Assembly (NCBI RefSeq): GCF_014195505.1 | Contig: NZ_JACIBV010000001.1 | Location: 8,887,868 to 8,951,867, forward strand | Length of the DNA stretch: 64,000 nucleotides | Direction of reading: 5' to 3' | Origin: Nonomuraea dietziae | Lineage (GTDB): Bacteria; Actinomycetota; Actinomycetes; Streptosporangiales; Streptosporangiaceae | Shown here: piece by piece, positions 25,168-32,816 of the stretch | Layout of the letters: every line of letters starts with the position of its first letter | How positions within the stretch are numbered: the stretch's first letter is position 1 | The notes under the pieces: model-generated | Told to the model about the DNA's origin: nothing | Databases searched by the model: none | Seen by the model: the letters and a program-made list of their open reading frames with translations, nothing else | Made by a program: the position numbers and the translations under genes

Positions 25168-25311
25168 ATGACGGAGGCGTCGATCCGGTCCGGCGACAGC
25201 GGGTCGGTCGGTATGCCGGGCAACCCCAAGGCGTCCTACGTTTTCAACGTCACGAAGAACAGGGTTCTCGCCGTCATCCTCGTGTCGAACAGTCAGGACT
25301 GCCTCCAGTAG
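25168..25311 (+). CDS. Short unrecognised reading frame, possible gene fragment
   Basis: A 47-residue frame (MTEASIRSGDSGSVGMPGNP..., ending VLAVILVSNSQDCLQ) starts directly after an in-frame stop and ends 45 bp before a strong hairpin. The C-terminal composition looks like real protein and may be the end of a truncated gene. No family is recognised. Confidence 0.25.
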   Translation: MTEASIRSGDSGSVGMPGNPKASYVFNVTKNRVLAVILVSNSQDCLQ

Positions 25312-25355
25312 TTGCGGTGACCGTGAACGATCGCCGGATCGGGTGATCCTGTGAC

Positions 25356-25379
25356 GTGGCGAGCGGGACCGCTCGCCAC
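25356..25379. terminator. 24-bp palindromic hairpin
   Basis: GTGGCGAGCGG (25356-25366) and CCGCTCGCCAC (25369-25379) are perfect 11-bp arms separated by GA. It is probably the terminator of the unit ending at 25311. Confidence 0.6.
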
Positions 25380-25884
25380 GGATGCGGGTCGCCCGCGGGG
25401 ACCCGCCGTGTTCCTCCACACCGACGTCGGCGACGGCCTGGGAGCGGGCAGGAAGCTCGCCGGTCAGGCGAAGAAGATGACGAAGAAGGTATGCGACCTT
25501 CCAGGGGCGTGCGGGTAGGGCCTGCCGAGGACCGGTAGCCGGAACCTCACTTGTTCAGGGCGCGTCGATCACGGGCTCCCAGGGGGCCTGATCTGCTCGG
25601 GCGAGTCGGCGGCTCAGTACGACGCTCGGTGGGTGTGGGCGGTCTCGCGATATGCGCGCCTGTTCCCGCTTCGAGGAATGCCACCGCGTCCACATAGGGG
25701 CCGCTTCGCGCGTTCATCGGACCCGCTCGACGTGAGCGCCGCGCGGCCGGGCACGAGGCCGCCTTGTCGGAGAGTCGGCGATGCTGGACTCCATCTCGGT
25801 CCCGGCCTGCGAAAGTGGCTCTGGAGCGCGCGCGTTCCCGCAGGCTGGGAGCGCGGCGACAGACCGACGCGCGGGGGAGCATGG

Positions 25885-26160
25885 ATGGATGAGCTGATCG
25901 CGTTCCTGAGGGAGAGGCTGGACGAGGACGAGCGGGCTGCGCAAGCCGGGCACCCCACTCGCCGCAGCGCCGGCCGCGAACTGCGCGAGGTGGAGGCCAA
26001 GCGGCGCATCCTCGACGAGCTGGAGAGTTTCGTCGCCGATGCCGAGTACCTTCCCCAGGACGAGCGCAACGCCGACACGGCGACGGCCTTCGGGATCGTT
26101 CGCCTGCTCGCCATGCCGTACGACGATCACGACGACTTCCGCGAAGAGTGGAAGCCATGA
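25885..26160 (+). CDS. DUF6221-like small protein
   Basis: A 91-residue soluble protein: MDELIAFLRERLDEDERAAQ, a helical middle (REVEAKRRILDELE), and a tail LLAMPYDDHDDFREEWKP. This pattern is common among actinomycete DUF6221 proteins (ending in a statement of distance/weekday-like acidic and aromatic residues). The ATG at 25885 is preceded by GGGGGAGC; an out-of-frame ATG lies 4 bp earlier. Function unknown. Confidence 0.75.
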   Translation: MDELIAFLRERLDEDERAAQAGHPTRRSAGRELREVEAKRRILDELESFVADAEYLPQDERNADTATAFGIVRLLAMPYDDHDDFREEWKP

Positions 26161-26235
26161 CCCGCCGGTGATGTCGTGACGGGGAGGACGGCTCCGACGT
26201 CTGGGTGAAGGCGCCGAAGAGACAGGAGCAGGAAG

Positions 26236-26621
26236 ATGGCCACTCTCACCGTCACCGGCCGAAGGACCGACCACGTGGTCAGGGCGCTGCGGATCCTCGT
26301 GGCACTCGCGTTCCTGATGGCCGCGGGCACCAAGTTCGCGGCGCAGGCCGAGCCGCGAGGTCGTTCGACGAGATCGGGTTCGGCCGCTGGTTCAGGTACG
26401 TCATCGCCTGCGTCGAGCTCGCCGGGGCGATCGGGATCCTGATCCCGCGACTGGCGGGTCCGGCGGCGCTCGGTCTGACGGCCCTGCTGACGGGCGCGGT
26501 CGTGACCCAGCTCGTCGTGTTCGACCCGGTGACGGCGCTGATCCCGCTGGCCCACCTCGTGCCGGTGGTGATCGTGGCCTGGGCCAGGCGTGCCTGCTCC
26601 GGCCGCGTCACGACGTCGTGA
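26236..26621 (+). pseudogene. DoxX-family membrane protein, frameshifted
   Basis: The N-terminal 36 codons read MATLTVTGRRTDHVVRALRI and LVALAFLMAAGTKFAAQAE, the first membrane helix of DoxX proteins. After about 26354 the frame must change to give ARSFDEIGFGRWFRYVIACV, ELAGAIGILIPRLAG and two more helices. One base appears to be missing near GCCGAGCC (26348-26355). The restored protein would be about 128 residues with four helices. DoxX proteins are linked to redox/thiol stress. Real loss or sequencing error cannot be told apart here. Confidence 0.7.
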
Positions 26622-26861
26622 CCCGCGACTCTCCGCGAAGTCTCCGGGGCCGTCGAGACACGTTTCGACGGAGAGCTTCGACCTGCGCGGGTACCGCCAT
26701 GCCGACCGGCGGCGGCAACCGGCATGCGCGGGGAGGCTTCTCTGACTCGACGTTCTGGCCGATCCCGCCGCCGGGGGCGGACGGGAACGCCGACCGGGCG
26801 TCCTGGGGGAGATGGGTTCGGTCTGGAGATATCGGTTCGCCAGAACGGGTAGCCATCCCCT

Positions 26862-26981
26862 ATGCGCTTCGGGAACTGGGAGGTACGACCGCTCGGCGGC
26901 GGGATGGGCTGCCTGACCATGATCGTCGTGTCGATCCTGCTGTCGGTGCTGCTGACGCTCGTGCTCAACCTGATCTTCTGA
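26862..26981 (+). CDS. Very small single-pass membrane protein (39 aa)
   Basis: MRFGNWEVRPLGGG is followed by a hydrophobic stretch MGCLTMIVVSILLSVLLTLV and ends LNLIF. The Gly-rich turn and single C-terminal helix resemble tiny conserved actinomycete membrane proteins of unknown role, though this is recalled from pattern, not a search. An upstream ribosome site is weak. Confidence 0.5.
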   Translation: MRFGNWEVRPLGGGMGCLTMIVVSILLSVLLTLVLNLIF

Positions 26982-27120
26982 GCACGCCGTACGCGGCCGG
27001 GTGCCGCGGCGGAACAGGGCCGTCCAGAGGACGGGCTCGCCGAAGTTGGAGGACCCGGGGCGGTTCGTCACGCATGCGAGGTGCCGGAGAGGTCGACTCG
27101 GCAACGCCCAGGCCCCGGTC

Positions 27121-27273
27121 CGCCTGGCCGGCCTGTACTCGATGTACGCGGGCAGCAAGTCGCCCGTCGAGCACTGCACCCGTGCGCTGTCGAAGGAGCT
27201 GTTCGGCCGCAACATCTCGGTCAACAACATCGTGCCCAGACCGATGTCAACGGCGGCTACGCCACCCGCTGAG
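27121..27273 (+). pseudogene. Short-chain dehydrogenase fragment
   Basis: Translation around 27127-27262 gives LAGLYSMYAGSKSPVEHCTR, then ALSKELFGRNISVNNIVPRP. This holds the SDR catalytic Tyr-x-x-x-Lys (YAGSK) and the following VNxVxPGP block, while the Rossmann half and C-terminus are missing. It is a remnant; the rest of 26982-27120 is not coherent. Confidence 0.65.
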
Positions 27274-27301
27274 CGCCGACGCGCCCCCGTCAGCGCTCGC
27301 G

Positions 27302-27757
27302 TCAGCGCTCGTCGGCGGCCGAGGCGGGGTCTGAGGCGGCGCGTAGGAGCAGGTCGCGCAGACTGTCCTGCTCCTGCGGCGACAGCCCCGCCAAGGGCGA
27401 GCGCGCGGTCAGGAGCTCGAGCAGGCGTCCCCGCAGCTCCACCCCCTCCGCCGTGAGCACCAGATGCTTGGCCCGCCGGTCCTGCGGGTGGGCGTGCCGC
27501 TCGACCAGCCCCCGCTTCTCCAGCTTGTCGACGATGAACGTCGCGTTGGACGGCTCGCAGCTCATCCGCTCCGCGAGGTCCCTCATGGTCATCGGCCCGG
27601 TCAGCTCGCGCAGCGCAACGGCCTGAGGTCCGGTCAGGCCGAGTGCGGTGGCCCGCTGCCTGACCTGCTCCTCGATCTGCCGAGCCAGCCCGCTCACCAG
27701 CCCGCACAGGTTGCGCTCGGCGACCGCGCGCCGCTCCAGCTCACTGAGCTCGCTCAT
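27302..27757 (-). CDS. MarR family transcriptional regulator
   Basis: A 151-residue winged-helix regulator: GLTGPQAVALRELTGPMTMR, DLAERMSCEPSNATFIVDKL and EKRGLVERHAHPQDRRAKHL cover the DNA-recognition helix and the DxRxK wing. It is divergent from an MBL-fold hydrolase; the AT-rich gap carries three 15-bp repeats that could be its sites. Confidence 0.9.
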   Translation of the reverse strand: MSELSELERRAVAERNLCGLVSGLARQIEEQVRQRATALGLTGPQAVALRELTGPMTMRDLAERMSCEPSNATFIVDKLEKRGLVERHAHPQDRRAKHLVLTAEGVELRGRLLELLTARSPLAGLSPQEQDSLRDLLLRAASDPASAADER

Positions 27758-27782
27758 GTCTTCACCCTACCAATATGCATCT

Positions 27783-27827
27783 AGCTTTAATACTTGCAGC
27801 TTGAACCTTTCTAGCTATAAGTTTCTG
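27783..27827. promoter_or_regulatory. Three 15-bp direct repeats and promoter upstream of MBL gene
   Basis: AGCTTTAA (27783), AGCTTGAA (27798) and AGCTATAA (27813) recur with exactly 15-bp spacing. TTGCAG (27794-27799) and TATAAG (27816-27821) with a 16-bp spacer form a plausible promoter for the MBL gene. The repeats could be sites for MarR or for an activator binding tandem repeats. Confidence 0.5.
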
Positions 27828-27861
27828 TCCGCAGAACTCGACCACCGCGATGAGGACAGCC

Positions 27862-28722
27862 ATGACCAGCACCACCATCGACCACCGCCTGACCCGCCCG
27901 GCCGGTATCCGCACGATCCAGCTCGGCCGGCTCACGGTCAGCTACGTGCCCGACGGGCACGTGCAGCTGCCCGGCCGCTCCTGGCTGCCGACCACGACCG
28001 ACGAGTTCTGGGCCGAGCATCCCGAATACCTCGACGACGCGGGCAACCTGATCGCGAGCATCGGCGGTCTGCTGGTCGAGTACGGCGAGCGGGCGATGCT
28101 GATCGACGCCGGCTTCGGCCCGCTGTCGACCCCCGCCGAGCCCGGCAACGCGCATGGCGCCATCCAGGGTGGGGCGCTCCTCGACAACCTCGCCGCGCTC
28201 GGCCGTACCCCGCAGGAGATCGAGGCGGTGGCCGTCACCCACCTGCACGTCGACCACCTCGGCTGGCTCTGGCAGCCCACTGCCGACCGGCTCCCCTTCG
28301 CGGGCGCGCGGATCCACATCGCCGAGGCCGAATGGGCACGCCCCGACCTCGCCATCGCGGAGGGCACCGGCCAGGAGATCCTCGACATCATGGCGCCCCA
28401 GGTCCGGACGGTCACCGACGGCGAGGGGATCTTCCCCGGCGTCCACGTGCGGATCGCCGCCGGGCACACCGTCGGGCACACCACCTACGTGCTCAGCTCA
28501 GGCGGGCAGCGGCTCATCGCCTTCGGCGACGCGCTGCACTCGCCGGTACAGATCGGGCATCCCGAGCTGCACGCCGCCCCTGACCACGATGTCGCCGAGT
28601 CCACCGAGGCGCGCCGCCGCCTGATCGCCGAACTGGCCGGTCCGGACACGCTCGGCTTCGGCAACCACTTCGCGGACGTGCAGTTCGGCCGCGTGCAGGA
28701 TGACGCGTGGCTGCCGGCCTGA
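27862..28722 (+). CDS. MBL-fold metallo-hydrolase
   Basis: A 286-residue metallo-beta-lactamase-fold enzyme with VTHLHVDHLGWLW (H-x-H-x-D-H), a second metal histidine in GHTVGHTTYVLSSGG and the Asp in FGDALHSPVQIGHPE. Family members include lactonases and other hydrolases. The ATG at 27862 is preferred over 27850 because GAGGA lies 6 bp upstream. It faces a MarR regulator, which probably senses its substrate. Confidence 0.9.
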   Translation: MTSTTIDHRLTRPAGIRTIQLGRLTVSYVPDGHVQLPGRSWLPTTTDEFWAEHPEYLDDAGNLIASIGGLLVEYGERAMLIDAGFGPLSTPAEPGNAHGAIQGGALLDNLAALGRTPQEIEAVAVTHLHVDHLGWLWQPTADRLPFAGARIHIAEAEWARPDLAIAEGTGQEILDIMAPQVRTVTDGEGIFPGVHVRIAAGHTVGHTTYVLSSGGQRLIAFGDALHSPVQIGHPELHAAPDHDVAESTEARRRLIAELAGPDTLGFGNHFADVQFGRVQDDAWLPA

Positions 28723-28814
28723 GGCCGGAGCCGATCGGACGGCATAACCGGCAGGCCGGTCCCGTTGTGACAGGAGCTCGTCCTGCCGATCACTCACGCT
28801 GAGGAGAAGATCCC

Positions 28815-29309
28815 ATGACCCTTTCCCAGGACGCCGACAACGGGAAGCCGCCGGCCGTCCGCCAGCTCCGGCTGGTGGTCGAGGCGGAGGACTACGAGGC
28901 CGCCCTCGCCTTCTACCGGGACGCCCTGGGCCTGCCGGAGCAGGCCGCCTTCTCCGGTGGAGACGGCGCGCACGTGGCGATCCTCGATGCTGGGCGGGCC
29001 ACGCTCGAGATCGCGAATCCCGCGCAGAAGAGGATGATCGACGATGTCGAGGTGGGCCGCCAGGTGGCCCCCAAGATCCGGGTCGCGTTCGAGGTCGACG
29101 ACGCCCGGGCCGCCACCGACCGGCTGCTCTCGGCCGGCGCCGAGGAGATCGCGCCGCCCACGGTCACGCCGTGGCAGTCGCTGAACGCGAGGTTCGACGC
29201 GCCCGCCGGCCTGCACATCTCGGTGTTCCAGGAACTACGCAGCCTCGAGGAGCGCGAGTCGCTCGACGGCTTCGGAACCGAGGAGGGCCGGCGAGCGGAC
29301 TCCTCCTGA
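28815..29309 (+). CDS. VOC-family (glyoxalase/bleomycin-resistance-like) protein
   Basis: A 164-residue single-domain VOC protein: RQLRLVVEAEDYEAALAFYRDALGL (in part) opens the first beta-alpha-beta unit, and VAFEVDDARAATDRLLSAGA with FDAPAGLHISVFQELR closes the second. GAGGAGA precedes the ATG at 28815. It follows the MBL gene by 92 bp and may be co-regulated in detoxification of a small electrophile. Confidence 0.88.
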   Translation: MTLSQDADNGKPPAVRQLRLVVEAEDYEAALAFYRDALGLPEQAAFSGGDGAHVAILDAGRATLEIANPAQKRMIDDVEVGRQVAPKIRVAFEVDDARAATDRLLSAGAEEIAPPTVTPWQSLNARFDAPAGLHISVFQELRSLEERESLDGFGTEEGRRADSS

Positions 29310-29343
29310 CGAAAATCCGCCGCATCTGACGCGAACCTCTGGC

Positions 29344-29389
29344 TTCTTGATCGCATCAAAGGGGATGTTGCACACCCACTGATCAAGAA
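29344..29389. promoter_or_regulatory. Inverted repeats upstream of a secreted protein gene
   Basis: TTGATCGCATCAA (29347-29359) is a palindrome. Its left part TTCTTGATC (29344-29352) is also repeated inverted as GATCAAGAA (29381-29389). The ATG at 29405 follows, suggesting a repressor site with two half-site arrangements. Confidence 0.4.
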
Positions 29390-29404
29390 AGCGGTAATCC
29401 CCCC

Positions 29405-30013
29405 ATGATCAAGCTGGTCCTCTCCGGTGTCGCCGGTGCCGTGCTCGTCTTCGGCGCCACCGCCCCCGCCTTCGCGGCCGCCCCGCGCGAGGTCCCCAAG
29501 GGTTTTCTGAAGTACGAGCACAAGAAGGCCCAGGACAAGTACATGAGCTGGGAGGTCTCCGACAAGGCCCAGCCCCTCGCCCTGCTGACCGACTGCCCGG
29601 CGAAGCGGCCGAGCGTGCAGAAGGCCGAGGACTCCCGTACGGTCATCGCCAGCGGCGACAGCGACTACCGCTATGCCGAGCAGGTGGTCATCATGTCCAG
29701 CCCCGCGGCGGCGCAGCAGGTCATGAGGGGGTTGAGGGCCGGGGCCGCGTCGTGCGCCACGAAGCGGCTGGCCGTCAAGACGGCGCCGGCCGGGAAGCTG
29801 GGTGACGAGGCCTTCACCTTCAGCGCCCAGAACGTCTCGAAGCACAGCCTCGGCGGCGCCGAGCGGGCCGTGGTGGTCAGGAAGGGCAGTGCCGTGCTCG
29901 TGTACAGCGAGTTCACGGCGTACGGCAAGATCGGCAAGCACGACTTCACGAAGCCGCTGGCCGACGCCCGGGCGATGGCCCCCCGGCTGTGCCAGGCCGC
30001 CGGGGAGTGCTGA
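29405..30013 (+). CDS. Secreted protein, PknH-sensor-like
   Basis: A 202-residue exported protein: signal peptide MIKLVLSGVAGAVLVFGATA, cleavage near AFAAAPREV. Three cysteines remain (TDCPAKRP, AASCATKR, LCQAAGEC). The layout of a cysteine after an Ala-rich helix and EQVVIMSSPAAAQQVMRGLR resembles the extracellular PknH-like sensor domain of actinobacterial lipoproteins. Function is unknown; the ligand is not predictable. Confidence 0.7.
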   Translation: MIKLVLSGVAGAVLVFGATAPAFAAAPREVPKGFLKYEHKKAQDKYMSWEVSDKAQPLALLTDCPAKRPSVQKAEDSRTVIASGDSDYRYAEQVVIMSSPAAAQQVMRGLRAGAASCATKRLAVKTAPAGKLGDEAFTFSAQNVSKHSLGGAERAVVVRKGSAVLVYSEFTAYGKIGKHDFTKPLADARAMAPRLCQAAGEC

Positions 30014-30266
30014 GGCGCAGTGTTCTTCCGGTGAGAAACGTCGGTGGCGTCCACCAGATTGATCGTCTGCGGAGTCTCGGCCGCGCCGATGGATGGAGCG
30101 GGGGCCGGTCGGCGGGCCGCTGCTGACCGCCGCGAGCCTCCGGCCGTTGCTGCTCCTGACCATGGTGCCTGCCGAGTGGCTGGGCCGGGCCGTCTCCGCC
30201 ATGCTCGACGGCAGCGCGGCGGCTGGCGAGGCCAGGCGACGGGTGGCCCTCGTTCGAGGGCGACCG

Positions 30267-31412
30267 TCAGGCGAGGGCGGCGGTGAAGCGGTCGCGGAGT
30301 TCGGTCAGGCGCTTGACCGGCTCGTTGCTGTAGACCAGCCGGACGTACCGGCCCGCCACGGCCTCGCCCCAGGCGGTCATCGGGGTGGCGGCGATACGCC
30401 CACGCGCCAGCAGCCGCGCCGACAGCTCCGGCGCGCCCAGCCCCAGAGCCTCCGCGTCCACCAGGCACGACCAGCCGCCCGCCGCCCGCACCACCGGCAG
30501 CCCGTCCAACTCCCTGATGACGGTGTGGTGGCGGAGCTGGTACTCGGCCACCGCCTCCTGGACGCCACTCGGCCCGCCGAGCGCCGCGGCGGCGCCGAGC
30601 TGCGCGAACCCGCTGGAGACCGTCGTGTTGTAGGTGACCGCCACGATGACGCGGGCCATGATGTCCGGCGGCCCGGCCACCCAGCCGATCCGCCAGCCGA
30701 TCATCCGGTACTCCTTGGACATCGACCCGATCACGATGGTCCGCTCGGCCAGCCCGTCGACCCGGCACGGGTTGATGCGCGGGTGCCCGTCGAAGACGAT
30801 GCGCTCCATGGCCGCGTCGTAGATCAGGTACGCGCCGGTCCGCTCGCAGACCTGGGCGACCGCCGCCCAGTCCTCCTGGTCGAGGACGACGCCCGACGGC
30901 ATCGACGGGCTCATCAAGAGCAGCGCCGCCGCGTCGGACACCCGTAGCAGCGCGTCCCTGTCGAGCCGCCACAATCCGTCGCGGACCCGGAGGGGCACGA
31001 GGGACGGCTGCGCGCCCGCCAGCCGTACGCGCTGGAAGAGACCGGCGTACGTGGGGTCGGTGAGCACCACGCGCTCGCCCGGCTCGGTGGTGGCGAGCAG
31101 CACCGGCATGACCGCCGAGGTGCCGCCGGAGGTGACGACGATCTGCCGGACAGGGTCGAAGTCGAGGCCGGTCCGCAGGCGCAGGTCGGCGGCGATCGCC
31201 TCGCGCAGCACAGGCAGTCCGCTGAACGGCAGCCAGCTGTTGCCCTGCCCGGTGGTCAGCGCCTGGACGGTCGCCTCCACGGCGGCGGGCGGCGGCGGCA
31301 CGTCGGTGTCGAGGTTCTCCATCCGCAGGACGTCGGGGTCGGAACCGGCGGCCGCGGCGACCCGGTCGATGTCGAACGACAGCACCTGGGCGAAGCGTGA
31401 GTTGTTCCGCAT
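30267..31412 (-). CDS. Class I/II PLP-dependent aminotransferase
   Basis: A 381-residue fold-type I aminotransferase. VVTSGGTSAVMPVLLATTEP is the cofactor-binding loop, LIYDAAMERIVFDG carries the Asp that pairs with the PLP pyridine, and IGSMSKEYRMIGWRIGWVAG contains the Schiff-base Lys (SMSKEYRM) and the helix after it. The C-terminus VRLVYSN holds the carboxylate-binding Arg. The ATG at 31412 lies inside a palindrome, and no good ribosome site is seen. It stands alone; the substrate is unknown. Confidence 0.88.
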   Translation of the reverse strand: MRNNSRFAQVLSFDIDRVAAAAGSDPDVLRMENLDTDVPPPPAAVEATVQALTTGQGNSWLPFSGLPVLREAIAADLRLRTGLDFDPVRQIVVTSGGTSAVMPVLLATTEPGERVVLTDPTYAGLFQRVRLAGAQPSLVPLRVRDGLWRLDRDALLRVSDAAALLLMSPSMPSGVVLDQEDWAAVAQVCERTGAYLIYDAAMERIVFDGHPRINPCRVDGLAERTIVIGSMSKEYRMIGWRIGWVAGPPDIMARVIVAVTYNTTVSSGFAQLGAAAALGGPSGVQEAVAEYQLRHHTVIRELDGLPVVRAAGGWSCLVDAEALGLGAPELSARLLARGRIAATPMTAWGEAVAGRYVRLVYSNEPVKRLTELRDRFTAALA

Positions 31413-31420
31413 ACGGAACA
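31403..31420. promoter_or_regulatory. Palindrome covering the aminotransferase start codon
   Basis: TGTTCCG (31403-31409) and CGGAACA (31414-31420) are perfect arms around CATA, which includes the start codon of the minus-strand aminotransferase. It could be an operator or an mRNA hairpin blocking initiation. Confidence 0.45.
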
Positions 31421-31960
31421 CGCTTGCTCGCCGAAGACTCGGTGTCAATGACGCCTGGTCCAGATGTCGTCGGTCCGGTTCCAGGGCGACGGGTCGCCGA
31501 ACGTCCAAGATCCGGCCGTCGAGCCACCCGGCATCCGCTTCGGCGCGCAGGCCGAACAGGTCGGCCGGTCGAAGACCAAGTCGTCTCCCCAGAGCCCACG
31601 CTCCGCTTCTCCCGCGGCAGGTGCCGGAGCAGGGCGGCGGGCTCCGAGGGAAGAGCGCCCAGCGACGAGACCGCCCGTGCCCCCGCGGCGGGTCCTGCGC
31701 GTCCTGCGGCGGCCCAGCGCGGCGCCCGCGTCCAGGAAGTCGCGTTCGAAGCCGGCCAGGGTGAGGGCGATCCCAGCTCGGGCGGACGGCTTGGGGGAGC
31801 GGGGAGAAGGCCCATGACCCATTCCACCCCGCCGTACCGCTGTTGCCGAGGCGAATGCCCCAAGTCGTGATCAGAGCGCTTGCGGCGCTGCGGTAACGCC
31901 TCTACTTTGGGGCTCATCGCGCCGACCCGAGTGGCGGGGCCGCCAGGGAGGAGCACCCCC
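31421..31960. other. Stretch without a convincing gene
   Basis: Several long frames exist because of high GC, but none shows a family motif. A minus-strand frame (31445-31822) reading LTLAGFERDFLDAGAAL has mixed composition and no usable evidence. No repeats or RNA genes seen. Confidence 0.4.
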
Positions 31961-32083
31961 TTGACCGTCGACCGTCACCGGCCCGGCTACCTCTTCCGCC
32001 GCGTCGGCAGGGCACTTCTCGGGTACGGCGTCGCCCTGGTCGTCGCCGCCGTCGTGGTGGCGCTGTGGTGGCTGACGCGCTGA
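31961..32083 (+). CDS. Small single-pass membrane protein (40 aa)
   Basis: A TTG start at 31961 with AGGGAGGAG 7 bp upstream gives LTVDRHRPGYLFRRVGRALL followed by a hydrophobic helix GYGVALVVAAVVVALWWLTR. The positive N-terminus predicts Nin-Cout topology. A hairpin terminator follows 32 bp later. Function unknown. Confidence 0.45.
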   Translation: MTVDRHRPGYLFRRVGRALLGYGVALVVAAVVVALWWLTR

Positions 32084-32114
32084 CAGGCGACGCCCAGGCC
32101 CCGCCGTCCAGCAG

Positions 32115-32153
32115 AAGGGCCTCCTGCTGGAGACGTTCCGGCAGGAGGCCCTT
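32115..32153. terminator. Strong hairpin terminator
   Basis: AAGGGCCTCCTGC (32115-32127) and GCAGGAGGCCCTT (32141-32153) form a perfect 13-bp stem with a 13-nt loop, between the small plus-strand gene and the convergent secreted-protein gene. Confidence 0.8.
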
Positions 32154-32197
32154 CGACAGGAGGCCATTCGTCAGGAGAGCGGAGCGGCGGTGTCAGG

Positions 32198-32515
32198 TCA
32201 GCAGAGGTTCGCGCCGTCGAACGAGCGGACGCCGCGAGGCACCTGCGTGCTGATGCTCTGCCCTGGCCGTACGGTGCGGCAGGGCCCGTCGGTGCCTCGT
32301 GCCCATACGATCTTGAGGTTCAGCGTGTGGGGACAGTCGTTCCTGGCGTAACCGGTCTTGGTGATGCGGCCGGTGTGCTCCCAGACCGTGACGCAGGACG
32401 GGGCGTTGCCCGCGGGAATCGCCGCAGTGGAGGCGACGGCCTGGCCGGGGAGGGCGAGCAGGCTCGATGTGAGGACGAGACCTGCGGCCGTGAGAGTCCC
32501 GAGAGCGGTGCGCAT
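32198..32515 (-). CDS. Secreted tendamistat-like (alpha-amylase-inhibitor fold) protein
   Basis: A 105-residue exported protein with signal peptide MRTALGTLTAAGLVLTSSLL and cleavage near AVAS. The mature part has four cysteines (41, 61, 79, 105). APSCVT at the first, LKIVWARGTDGPC before the third and CRTVRPGQ after it match the pattern of Streptomyces proteinaceous alpha-amylase inhibitors, with the same 18-residue gap between cysteines 2 and 3. The inhibitory Trp-Arg-Tyr triad is absent (TGRITKTG instead), so the target may differ or activity may be lost. Confidence 0.65.
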   Translation of the reverse strand: MRTALGTLTAAGLVLTSSLLALPGQAVASTAAIPAGNAPSCVTVWEHTGRITKTGYARNDCPHTLNLKIVWARGTDGPCRTVRPGQSISTQVPRGVRSFDGANLC

Positions 32516-32593
32516 GATGGGGTGGGTCCTTTCGCTGGGAGATTGACCCTCCGATTAGTAATCGCATGACTACGCAGAGTCAAGCGAAACACT

Positions 32594-32746
32594 TCAGGAT
32601 GGCCCCCGGCGGCGCAGCTCCTCGTAGGCCGCGAGGGCCCGGCGGCGCGCCGTCTCCTGCCGGGGCTCGCGCGGCGCCGGTGCCGGAGCCTGCTTGTCGG
32701 GGGCGGTCTGCTCGCGCGTCACGCTCTGTGGCGTGTCGTCGTCCAT
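32594..32746 (-). CDS. Small charged, disordered protein (50 aa)
   Basis: The ATG at 32746 opens MDDDTPQSVTREQTAPDKQA followed by a Pro/Ala linker and a basic helix ending AAYEELRRRGPS. It appears intrinsically disordered with a C-terminal helix. It lies downstream of the kinase pair on the same strand. Function unknown. Confidence 0.45.
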   Translation of the reverse strand: MDDDTPQSVTREQTAPDKQAPAPAPREPRQETARRRALAAYEELRRRGPS

Positions 32747-32816
32747 GGGCTGCAGGATCGCGCCTGATGCGGGGCGCGGCCACCGGTTCGGCCTATTGCC
32801 CCGATATGTGCGCCGC

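Larger units (their letters stand above)
24929..25884. other. Gene-poor, probably decayed stretch
   Basis: Apart from a 47-codon frame (25168-25311), a hairpin (25356-25379) and a plus-strand frame ending at 25518 whose translation DGLGAGRKLAGQAKKMTKK looks protein-like, no intact gene is visible. The fragments change frame often, consistent with eroded genes. Confidence 0.4.

Noticed and set aside
30093..30266. A plus-strand frame reading RPLLLLTMVPAEWLGRAVSA
   Set aside because: The protein-like start runs directly into antisense of the aminotransferase; no family or ribosome site could be shown.
29671..31956. A 761-codon minus-strand frame across the secreted protein and aminotransferase genes
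   Set aside because: Arg/Ala/Pro-rich shadow translation; overlaps two genes with recognisable domains in other frames.
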